This document shows, in pieces, positions 17,620 through 25,439 of a stretch of 64,000 nucleotides of DNA (positions within the stretch are counted from its first letter, which is position 1; each line of letters opens with the position of its first letter). Under the pieces are notes generated by a model. It saw only the letters and a program-made list of their open reading frames with translations, had not been told where the DNA came from and searched no databases. The position numbers were made by a program, and so were the translations under genes. This DNA comes from Deltaproteobacteria bacterium (GTDB lineage: Bacteria; Myxococcota_A; Polyangia; Polyangiales; JADJMO01): positions 1 through 64,000 of the forward strand of contig JACPFM010000083.1 in assembly GCA_016182965.1 (NCBI GenBank). Direction: 5' to 3'.

Positions 17620-20600
17620 TCACGCGCTGCGCGCCTCGAGGGCGGGACGACCGCCGGCGCGCTCGCGCGCCTCGGACTGGTACTGCTCGATCGTGAGGTT
17701 GCGGACCATCGAGCGCCGGCCGTCCTCGTTGTGCACGAAGGCCACACCGGCGACGTGGGGCTCGATGACGTGGATCTTCTGGAGGGGCGTGACGATGAGC
17801 AGCTGGAGCTGCAGCCGCTGGAACAGCTCGAGCCCGTAGCGGGTGGACGCGTCGGCGCTGCGCCCGAACGCCTCGTCGATCACGACGAAGCGGAAGGTGC
17901 GGGCGCGTGGCGCGTTCGCGTCGAGGCCGAACTGGTAGGCGAGGCTCGCGGCCAGCACGGTGTACGCGAGCTTCTCCTTCTGGCCGCCCGACTTGCCGCC
18001 GGAGTCGGTGTAGTGCTCGTGCTCTCGATCGTCTTCGCGGTAGCGCTCGGAGGCGGAGAAGACGAACCAGTTGCGCACGTCGGTGACCTTGCGGGTCCAG
18101 CGCGCGTCGAGCTCGGTGGTGCCGTCGCGGCCGCGGAAGCGCTCGATGATCGACCGGACCTGGAGGAACTTCTGCTCGGAGTAGGACTCGTCGTCGGAGC
18201 CGGTGAGCGCGCCCTCGGTGCAGGCGCGGAGCTGCTGCAGGAAGTCGCGCACCTCGACGTCGCCGGCGATCGCCGCCTCGAGGACGATGTAGCGCCCCTC
18301 GTTGTAGTCGATGCCGCGGAGCGAGCGGTTGATGGTGTCGATGCGCTCGTGGATGCTCTGCCGCTCGCGGTGCAGCTGCGACTGGAAGCCGGCGACCTCG
18401 CGGATGGTGTTCTCGTTCAGGAGCTGCTTGAACCGCTGCTCGAACCGCGGGAGATCGTCGTCTTGCAGCCGGGCGAGCATCGCCCGGAACTCGCCAGCCG
18501 ACTCGATGTTCGCGTCGACCTCGCGGGTGTCGAGCGGGTAGTCGTTGCGGTACTCCTGCATCGCGCTCGTGATCTTCCCGAGCAGCGCCTTGAGGGAGGC
18601 GTCGCGCGAGTCGATCTGGGCCTGCAGCGCCTCGCGCAGCTCGCTCTCGCGCTTGTCGCAGTTCTGGAGGGTGAGCTCGTCGGGCCGTTCCACCCGCTTG
18701 GCCACGAGCTCGAGCTCCTCGGCGGCGGCCTCGACTTGCAGCAGCGCGTGGAGCGCCTCGCCGTCGCGCGCCAGGCGGTCGCGCAGCGCGCCGCAGTCGC
18801 CCTCGAGCTTGCTCAGCTCGTCGCCGAGCCGCTTGAGCTCGAGATCGACCTGCGCCTTCTGCTCGCGGAGCGAGCGCAAGAGATCGGAGCTGCTCTCGAG
18901 CCGCCGCTTCTCTTCGAGCAGGCTCTCGATCTCGAGCACCACGGGCCGCCAGTCGAGGTCGTCGAAGCGCTCCCACTCGGCGAGCCGGTCGACGTTCTTG
19001 AGGCGATCGCGGACGGCGGTGCGTTCGTCGCCCAAGCGCGACAGCTCCGCGGCCACGTCGGCGATCGCGGACTCGAGCGCGGCCAGCCGCTGCTCGTAGG
19101 CGCGGATCTTCGCGGCGTTCGTCCAGCCGAGGACGTAGCGTGAGCGGTCGTCGATGCGGTGGCGATCGTCCTTCTCGTGGTGGTCGCCGCGCCCCTTGAC
19201 CTGGCCCGCGCGGGTGAGCGCGCGGGTCTCGCGGCGGAACTGATCGAGCGACTCGCAGCACGCGTAGTCGAACCGGCGCGCCACCTCGCCCTCGAGCCAC
19301 TCGTAGAACGCCGAGTCGGGCTTGATCGCGAGCTTGCGCACGAGCGAGTCGGGGTGGAGCGGCTCGGATTCGACCGATCGCAGAGAGCGGACGCGGTAGT
19401 AGACGAGCCGTTGACCAAGGTGCGTGCCGTCGACCCACTGCGCGACGCGCGGGTAGTGCGCGTCTGGGACGAGGAGCGAGACGCCGAACCCGTGGAGCAC
19501 GCGCTCGATCGCCCCCTCCCACGCGGACTCTCCCTCGCGGACCTGCAACAGCTCGCCGGCGAAGGGGAGCTCGGACTCCTCGACGCCGAGCGCGCCGCAC
19601 AGCTGCTCGCGGATGGAGAGCACGTGGGACGGGATGTTGCTGCGCCGCCGCCGGAGCGAGGCGAGCTCGCGTTCGACGGAGGCGTGCTCGTCGCGGAGCG
19701 CGCGCATGCGCACGCCGATCTCGGTGTGCGCGTTGTCGAGCGCGGCCTCGCGCTCCCGAGCCGACGCCCGCAGCTCGCCGAGCAGCTGCCGGTTGCGGAA
19801 GAAGCCGTCGGCGTCGGAGACCTCGGGCAGCTCGAGCGCGCGGCAGAGCGCCGCGTGCCGCCCGGCGTTTCGCTTGCGATCGTCGAGGAGCGCTTGCCCG
19901 TGCGACAGGTCGCGATCGATGCCGGCGATGCGGTCGCCGCCGTTCTCGGCGATCGCGCGGACCAGCTCGTCGCGACGCACGTTCTCGCCCTCCTGCCGCC
20001 GCCTGGCCGCGTCCCTCCGTTGCTCCTTGCGCGCGAGCTCGGCCTCGCTGGCGGCGATGCGTTGGCCGAGCAGCTCGGCCTTCCGTCGGTCGAACCAGGG
20101 ACGAAGCGCCTGCCGCGTGCGCCGCAGGAGCTCGACCTCGGCGGACTTCGCGGCGTGCTCGTCGCACCGCGTGACGATCGGCACGAGCCGCTCGACCTGG
20201 CGCTTGGCGCGGAGCACCGCCTCGTGCGCGCGGTTCAAGTCGTCGAAGTGACGGATCAACGCGTCGATGCGCTCCTGCACAGGGTACGGCTGCAGCATGT
20301 GCTGCCGGACGAACTCGGTGAGGTTGCCGACGGACTTGAGCGACACCGTCTGGTGGAACAGATCGAGCGCCTGATCGTTCTCGATGCCGAAGCGACGGCG
20401 GAACGCCGCGGCGTACGGAGGGAACGAGTCGACGACCTCTTCGACCTTCAGGCGGCGGAGCCGCTTGCGGAGCTCGGCGATGTCGTCGCCGAACCCGGCG
20501 AAGTGCTCCTTGATGCTCAGCGCGCGGTCGGCGACCACGTACATGCGCGCGGGCTGCGCGTCGGGGTCTTTCGTCCAGAACACCTGCGCGAGGGTGACCA

Positions 20601-20967
20601 CGTGCCCGAGCCCTTCATGCACGAAGCGCGCGAGGAGCACCGAGTACGACTTCGCGTCGCGCAGCGCCACCGGCTTCGCGCCCACCTCGTTGCGCTCGGC
20701 CTTGTAGTGGCCGAGCACGTACGAGCGCAGCGTGCGCTCGCGGCTCTCGGCGCCGGCGGCCTTGTTGTAGGCGATGCGGTGCGGCGGGACGAGCAGCGTG
20801 GTGATCGCGTCGACCAGCGTGGACTTGCCGGAGCCGATGTCGCCGGTCAGCAAGAGGTTCTCGCCCGCGGGATCGATCGACCACACCTTCTGGTCGAACG
20901 TGCCCCAGTTGAGGACCTCGAGGCGCTCGAGGCGGAAGCCGGCGCGCGGATGGCTCTCGGGGCTCAT
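17620..20967 (-). CDS. jetC: Wadjet SMC/MukB-like ATPase JetC
   Basis: The protein has 1115 residues from the ATG at 20967, which overlaps the jetB stop (ATGA). The N-terminal head has LNWGTFDQ and a Walker A GDIGSGKST (about 42-50). A long coiled-coil region rich in Glu, Arg, Leu and Ala follows (about 200-850). The C-terminal head has the signature KSGGQKEK and Walker B FVVIDEAFGRSA. It is the loop-extruding motor of Wadjet, related to MukB. The longer open frame upstream of the ATG is not needed, because the MukB-like sequence begins at SPESHPRAGFRLERLEVLNW. Confidence 0.95.
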   Translation of the reverse strand: MSPESHPRAGFRLERLEVLNWGTFDQKVWSIDPAGENLLLTGDIGSGKSTLVDAITTLLVPPHRIAYNKAAGAESRERTLRSYVLGHYKAERNEVGAKPVALRDAKSYSVLLARFVHEGLGHVVTLAQVFWTKDPDAQPARMYVVADRALSIKEHFAGFGDDIAELRKRLRRLKVEEVVDSFPPYAAAFRRRFGIENDQALDLFHQTVSLKSVGNLTEFVRQHMLQPYPVQERIDALIRHFDDLNRAHEAVLRAKRQVERLVPIVTRCDEHAAKSAEVELLRRTRQALRPWFDRRKAELLGQRIAASEAELARKEQRRDAARRRQEGENVRRDELVRAIAENGGDRIAGIDRDLSHGQALLDDRKRNAGRHAALCRALELPEVSDADGFFRNRQLLGELRASAREREAALDNAHTEIGVRMRALRDEHASVERELASLRRRRSNIPSHVLSIREQLCGALGVEESELPFAGELLQVREGESAWEGAIERVLHGFGVSLLVPDAHYPRVAQWVDGTHLGQRLVYYRVRSLRSVESEPLHPDSLVRKLAIKPDSAFYEWLEGEVARRFDYACCESLDQFRRETRALTRAGQVKGRGDHHEKDDRHRIDDRSRYVLGWTNAAKIRAYEQRLAALESAIADVAAELSRLGDERTAVRDRLKNVDRLAEWERFDDLDWRPVVLEIESLLEEKRRLESSSDLLRSLREQKAQVDLELKRLGDELSKLEGDCGALRDRLARDGEALHALLQVEAAAEELELVAKRVERPDELTLQNCDKRESELREALQAQIDSRDASLKALLGKITSAMQEYRNDYPLDTREVDANIESAGEFRAMLARLQDDDLPRFEQRFKQLLNENTIREVAGFQSQLHRERQSIHERIDTINRSLRGIDYNEGRYIVLEAAIAGDVEVRDFLQQLRACTEGALTGSDDESYSEQKFLQVRSIIERFRGRDGTTELDARWTRKVTDVRNWFVFSASERYREDDREHEHYTDSGGKSGGQKEKLAYTVLAASLAYQFGLDANAPRARTFRFVVIDEAFGRSADASTRYGLELFQRLQLQLLIVTPLQKIHVIEPHVAGVAFVHNEDGRRSMVRNLTIEQYQSEARERAGGRPALEARSA

Positions 20968-21536
20968 GACGCGGCCTCCTGCGCGGCGTGCTTGCGATAG
21001 TCGGCGAGGCGCTCGTCGAAGTCGTGCAGCCACTGCGCGTCGACGAACGCCTTGAGGATGCGCAGCACCTCGAATTGATCGTCATTTCCGCGGAGCGGCC
21101 GGAGGAACCCGAGCTCGACGACCTTCTTGATGTGGGCGTCGATGCGATCGAGCTGGCGGACCTCGTTGCCGGAGTCGGGCATGAAGATGCGGACGGTGTC
21201 GGCGATCTCGTCGCGCCGGAGGACCAGGCGCACCTCGCCGCTCCGCGCGTCGAACTCCGCGAGGCGCTTGCGGAGGAGCGCGAGCAACAGGCTCACCGGG
21301 TAGCTCAGGGGCCGCCGCGAGACGAGCCGCGGGAGGCCCGCGCCCTCGTCTTGCGGGCGCTGGCGCAGGTACGCGTAGCCTTCGGCCTCGTCGAGGAGGA
21401 GCTCGAGGCCCATCACCGACACGTACTCGCGCACCTTGGCCTGATGATCGAGCAACGCCTGCCAGAGCGGCTCGTCGCTCTCGCGGTGGGTGACGCCCTT
21501 CATCAGGGCGACGACGACGTGGGACAGCTCGATCAT
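20964..21536 (-). CDS. jetB: Wadjet JetB (DUF4194, MukE-like)
   Basis: The protein has 190 residues and is a helical winged-helix protein of the DUF4194 family, the MukE-like subunit of Wadjet. Recognisable parts are the IYLxQ-type centre (AYLRQRP), the RRPLSYPVSLLLALLRKRL segment and a C-terminal FLRPLRGNDDQFEVLRILKAFVDAQWL. Its ATG overlaps the jetA stop and its own stop overlaps the jetC ATG, so translation is tightly coupled and the order is A-B-C-D. Confidence 0.93.
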   Translation of the reverse strand: MIELSHVVVALMKGVTHRESDEPLWQALLDHQAKVREYVSVMGLELLLDEAEGYAYLRQRPQDEGAGLPRLVSRRPLSYPVSLLLALLRKRLAEFDARSGEVRLVLRRDEIADTVRIFMPDSGNEVRQLDRIDAHIKKVVELGFLRPLRGNDDQFEVLRILKAFVDAQWLHDFDERLADYRKHAAQEAAS

Positions 21537-23065
21537 GACGTGGCTCCACGGGTGAACACGACGTGGGGGATGCGCGCGCGGCGGGCGCCGAGCACGGCGT
21601 CGTGCCAGCGCACCGTCTGCGGCGAGGCGTCGTCGATGACGGCGGCGCGATCGTCGGCGGCGATGGAGAGATACGTGATCAGCTCGGCGACGCCTTGCTC
21701 GAGGGGCGACTCGTCGAGCAGCTCGCCGAGCGACACCTGGCGCCTGGTCTGCAGGGCGCGGCGGATATTCGCGCGGAGGCGCTGCTTGTCGACGTGGAAC
21801 TGCTCGAAGAGCGCGTCGGCCGAGACCTCGTCGTCGCCGTCGACCACGACCTGCTGCTCGATGCGCGGCTTGAACGGAGGCGCGAACAACGGCCGCTCCA
21901 TCGGCAGGACCACCTCGGGCGCAAAGTCGTCGAGCTCCATGAACGGGCCGGAGGGCTGCCGATCGCGCACCGCGAGCGCGTGCTGCTCGACCTCGCGGAG
22001 GATGCCCATGATGCGGCGGTTCTCGAGCCAGGCCTTGTCGTCGAGGAAGCGGCGGAGCTGCTCGGAAAGCCGCGCGACGGTGCGTTGAGCGACCTCGCCC
22101 GCCTCGAGCCAGTCGTAGTGGATGCGGAGGATGCGCCGATCGGGCGCGAGCGCGCGCACGGCGTCGAGCGCGATGACGCGCTCGAGCAACGACGACAGCT
22201 CCTCCTGGCGCGACGGGTCCATGAGCAAGTCCCAGAACGCGCGGAAGCTGCGGCCCTGATCGGAGTCGGCGATGGCGTCGTGGCGGCCGAAGATCCGTTC
22301 GAGGAGCTCGCCCTTACCGTGCTCCCAGGTGGCGATCTGCTCGCGGACCTCGCGATCGAGCGCGCGGAAGTTCGCGTCGACCTCGCGGAAGTCGGAGAGG
22401 AGCCCGCGCGCCGTGGCGACCACCTGCTGGAAGCGATCCTTCACCTGGACTTCGTCCATGACGCCCAGCTCGCCGCTCTTTACGCGGCGGATCTCGTCGT
22501 CGACCGCGGCGCGGCGCCTCTCGAGCTCGGTGAGGCGCGCGTGCGGATCGCGCTCGGTGCCCTCGGCGATTTGCCGGAGGAGCTCGAACACCATGACCAG
22601 ACGCGACTCGGTGCCGACGAACTGGCGCTGCTCGAGCCCGACGAGGAACTGGATGGCCTTCTCGGTGGACGGGGTGAGATCGAACCAGGGCTCGTCGCCG
22701 TCGGGCGGGTAGTAGCGGCGCAGCCAGCCGTGCGTGTCGCTCGCCCACGTGTCGAGGTACTGCGCGCTGCTGCGGGGGAACTCCGCGGCGCCGTGGCGCT
22801 CGCGCAGGTGGAACAACAAGTCGTCGAGCTTGCCGACGAGCTCCTGCTCGGAGAGCGAGCGCACGTTGGGGACGAGGAAGCACTGGTGGAGGAAGCTGAC
22901 GATGAGCGGCGCGTGGTCGGCCGCGAGCAGGCGCCACGCCGGGTGTGTGCGGCGGAGGGCTTCGGCGGTGGCGTAGTCGAGCGGCACGACGACAGCATCG
23001 TCACTCGGGGCGCGGGTGACAAATCGGGGCGGACGGGAAATGTCCGAGGTGCGAGATTCATGCAA
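21533..23065 (-). CDS. jetA: Wadjet JetA (DUF3375, MukF-like)
   Basis: The protein has 510 residues from the ATG at 23065. The conserved region begins LDYATAEALRRTHPAWRLL, so a GTG at 22987 is an alternative start that gives 484 residues; neither has a clear ribosome site. It carries FLHQCFLVPNVRSL, the winged-helix part, and C-terminal HDAVLGARRARIPHVVFTRG. DUF3375 proteins are the MukF-like kleisins of type I Wadjet. Together with JetB and JetC it should form the complex that loads and extrudes plasmid DNA. Confidence 0.92.
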   Translation of the reverse strand: MHESRTSDISRPPRFVTRAPSDDAVVVPLDYATAEALRRTHPAWRLLAADHAPLIVSFLHQCFLVPNVRSLSEQELVGKLDDLLFHLRERHGAAEFPRSSAQYLDTWASDTHGWLRRYYPPDGDEPWFDLTPSTEKAIQFLVGLEQRQFVGTESRLVMVFELLRQIAEGTERDPHARLTELERRRAAVDDEIRRVKSGELGVMDEVQVKDRFQQVVATARGLLSDFREVDANFRALDREVREQIATWEHGKGELLERIFGRHDAIADSDQGRSFRAFWDLLMDPSRQEELSSLLERVIALDAVRALAPDRRILRIHYDWLEAGEVAQRTVARLSEQLRRFLDDKAWLENRRIMGILREVEQHALAVRDRQPSGPFMELDDFAPEVVLPMERPLFAPPFKPRIEQQVVVDGDDEVSADALFEQFHVDKQRLRANIRRALQTRRQVSLGELLDESPLEQGVAELITYLSIAADDRAAVIDDASPQTVRWHDAVLGARRARIPHVVFTRGATS

Positions 23066-23086
23066 CGTCGTGCGGCGACGGCGGTG

Positions 23087-23308
23087 TCAGTCCGGATCCG
23101 CGGCGCGGTCCTTCCCGCTCGACGCCTCGTCGCGATACGGCTTCCGCAGGCGGCCCTTCTTCGTGAAGATGCCCGCGCGTACGGCGATCGCGAAGAGCTC
23201 GTCGTCGCTCAGCTTCGCGGCGTCCGCGAGGATCTTCCGGCGCTGCTCGGCTTCGACCTCGTATCGGCTCCGAGGATGGGCGATCTTGGCCTTGGCGCGG
23301 CGCTTCAT
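23087..23308 (-). CDS. Small basic protein upstream of Wadjet
   Basis: The protein has 73 residues (MKRRAKAKIAHPRSRYEV...). A clear ribosome site (GGAGG) lies seven bases before the ATG, which argues for a real gene. It is helical, with LADAAKLSDDELFAIAVRAGIF in the middle and a charged tail. It shares strand and a 21-bp gap with jetA, so it is probably the first gene of that operon. I do not know the family. It could be a regulator or an accessory subunit. Confidence 0.6.
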   Translation of the reverse strand: MKRRAKAKIAHPRSRYEVEAEQRRKILADAAKLSDDELFAIAVRAGIFTKKGRLRKPYRDEASSGKDRAADPD

Positions 23309-23406
23309 CGGCGGTCCTCCAGTCTGGGCCGGAACACCCGGACCATCAATGTCCGGTACGGCATGCTGCGCGAGCCGGTTCAGGGCCGCAGTGAAGACGA
23401 AGCCAC

Positions 23407-23673
23407 TCAGTGCTCACCGTCGCGGCGCGCCTTCCACTCCGCGTATCTCTTCCTCACGCATGCGCCGCAGGGGCGATACCCGCACGCGATCGCCAACTGC
23501 TCGTCGGCGAAGAACACCCGATGCTCGGCGTAGCCGCCTCGCGCGAGCGCGCCCAAGGCCGTGGGGCAGTCGAGGCGGCCGTAGATCCTCGTACCTCGAT
23601 GCCCGCCGAGGCGGCCCGGCGTCTCCGAGGCGTAGGGGCCGTTGGGGCCGAGCAACGTGTAACGCTTCGACAC
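23407..23673 (-). CDS. Ada-like zinc-binding domain protein
   Basis: The protein has about 88 residues from the GTG at 23673 (SKRYTLLGPNGPYASETPG...); a longer reading to 23865 has an Arg-rich start that looks non-coding. It resembles stand-alone Ada metal-binding domain proteins: GGHRGTRIYGRLDCP and FFADEQLAIACGYRPCGACV carry the remaining Cys ligands. The Ada N-terminus binds zinc and takes methyl groups from phosphotriesters, but this copy lacks a full four-Cys set, so it may bind metal without methyl transfer. It is divergent from the phosphatase gene, 88 bp apart. Confidence 0.65.
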   Translation of the reverse strand: MSKRYTLLGPNGPYASETPGRLGGHRGTRIYGRLDCPTALGALARGGYAEHRVFFADEQLAIACGYRPCGACVRKRYAEWKARRDGEH

Positions 23674-23761
23674 GGTCCATCGCACGTACCGCGGGCGCGC
23701 AGGGGACGCGATGCGCCGGGCGCGCGTACCTGGCCATCGCGCGCGTACCATCGTGGTCGCG

Positions 23762-25369
23762 ATGCCCCCCACCCACGTCCGCACCTCGAAGACCCACCCG
23801 CTGAAGGTCGATTGGCTCGACCTCCCCGGCACCGAGCGCGTCGGCCTCACCTTCGCGCCCGGCAAGAAGATCGGTTCGGCGCGCGGCGCGCCGTGGGATC
23901 GCGATCTCGACCTCGATCTCGACGCGCTCGTCGCGCTCGAGGTCGGAGCGCTGGTGTGCCTGCTCGAGGATCACGAGCTCGCGGCCTTCGGCCTCCGTGA
24001 GCTGGTGCCGCGCGCCGTCGCGCGGAGCATCGAGGTGCTGCGCTTTCCGATCCCCGACGGCGGCGTCCCCCACGATCTCGAGGCGGTCGAGCAACTGCTC
24101 GCGGCGATCGAGGAGCGGCTGATCGCCGGCAGGCGGGTGGTCATCCACTGCATGGGCGGCCTCGGGCGCACCGGCACGATCGCCGGCTGTCACCTCGTGC
24201 GGCGCGGGGTCGCGCCCGACGAGGCGCTCGCGGCGCTGCGGCGCGTGCGCGATCCCGACTGCCCCGAGAACCAGCGGCAGCGCGACTTCATCGCGCGGTT
24301 CGCCGGCCGCGGCGTGTTGCCCTGGCTGGCGAACGCAAAGGCCGCACGCGCCGCCGATCGCCGCGAGGTGCGCGCGCTCGTCGAGCGCGTCGAAGCCGCG
24401 GTGCGCGCCGCGCCCGAGCGTTGCTTCCAGATCGACGAGTCCGGTGCGGCGAGGCTGGTCGCCGCGGATCGAACGTACGCCGCCGGCAGGTTCGAGGTGC
24501 CGACCTTGCGCGAGCTCCGCGCGCGCGTCGCCGCTCGCAGCAAGGGAGGCCGCGTGGAGCTCACGGTCCTCACCGGCGAGCACCCGATGACCGACATCGG
24601 CACGCTGCAGGCGACGGCGCCGCACGGCACGGTGTTCCAGGTCGCCTCGCAGTTCAACTGCCTCGAGGCGCCGAGCGCGCGCGTCGTGCGGGTCGCCGAC
24701 TACCTCGATGATCCGACGCAGGGACCGCGGGCGGCGATCTCCGCCTTCCCCGGCGCGCTGCTCCGCCACTACTTCGCCCCCGCGGCACCCGCGCGCGGCG
24801 GTCGGTTCGTGCAGAGCGACGCGCGGTGTCTGAACCTGCTCGAAGACGTGTTCGACCCGTCGATCGCCGAGGTGAAGAGCGGGTATCTGCAGCCGCACTT
24901 CATCCGAGATCCGGAGGCGCTGGCGCGAGCGCTCGTCGAGCGTTTCGACGACGTGCGCGTCGGCGTGCACGACGGGGTCGAGGTGGTGTTCGGGCATGAC
25001 TGGGGCGGCGCGGTTCCGGAGGGGCGGCGGATCGCGCAGGTGCTGACGTCGACGATCGCGCTCGGCGGCTACGGGCGCGATGGAGGCTCGCTGGGCGGAG
25101 CGCGACGTCAGCTGCTTCGGGCCGCGTACCTCGGGACGTTGCTCGCGGCGATCGATCTCGGGAGGGAGGACGTCGTGCTCACGAAGATCGGCGGCGGGGT
25201 GTTCGGCAACCCGGAGGGCGAGATCTGGGACGCGATCGACTGGGCGCTCGGGGAGGTGGGGCCGCTCGTCTCGGGGACGCTGCGGGTGGTCGTGAACTCG
25301 CGGAGCAGAGTGGACGAGACCGCGCGGGCGCGAGTGCGGGCGCGCGGTGGCGTGATCGTGGAGCGCTGA
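23762..25369 (+). CDS. Cys-phosphatase fused to unrecognised domain
   Basis: The protein has 535 residues. Residues 1-190 form a dual-specificity/tyrosine phosphatase with the P-loop HCMGGLGRTGT (Cys130, Arg136) and an upstream general-acid candidate in the IPDGGVP loop. The C-terminal 330 residues form a separate conserved-looking domain marked by QFNCLE, DDPTQGPRAAISAF, LGGYGRDG and LTKIGGGVFGN. The closing Gly-rich loop recalls macro-type ADP-ribose folds, but I cannot assign it with confidence. The gene lies between Wadjet and the large helicase unit and is convergent with the latter (70 bp). Confidence 0.7.
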   Translation: MPPTHVRTSKTHPLKVDWLDLPGTERVGLTFAPGKKIGSARGAPWDRDLDLDLDALVALEVGALVCLLEDHELAAFGLRELVPRAVARSIEVLRFPIPDGGVPHDLEAVEQLLAAIEERLIAGRRVVIHCMGGLGRTGTIAGCHLVRRGVAPDEALAALRRVRDPDCPENQRQRDFIARFAGRGVLPWLANAKAARAADRREVRALVERVEAAVRAAPERCFQIDESGAARLVAADRTYAAGRFEVPTLRELRARVAARSKGGRVELTVLTGEHPMTDIGTLQATAPHGTVFQVASQFNCLEAPSARVVRVADYLDDPTQGPRAAISAFPGALLRHYFAPAAPARGGRFVQSDARCLNLLEDVFDPSIAEVKSGYLQPHFIRDPEALARALVERFDDVRVGVHDGVEVVFGHDWGGAVPEGRRIAQVLTSTIALGGYGRDGGSLGGARRQLLRAAYLGTLLAAIDLGREDVVLTKIGGGVFGNPEGEIWDAIDWALGEVGPLVSGTLRVVVNSRSRVDETARARVRARGGVIVER

Positions 25370-25439
25370 CGCACCGGTCGGCCCGCGCGCCGGTGGCCAT
25401 CGACGCCGATCGCCTGGGCGCCCGGCGGTTCGGATCTCT

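Noticed and set aside
25372..25395. Possible hairpin between convergent genes (CACCGG/CCGGTG)
   Set aside because: Only a 6-bp stem with a 12-base loop and no T tract, so not a reliable terminator.
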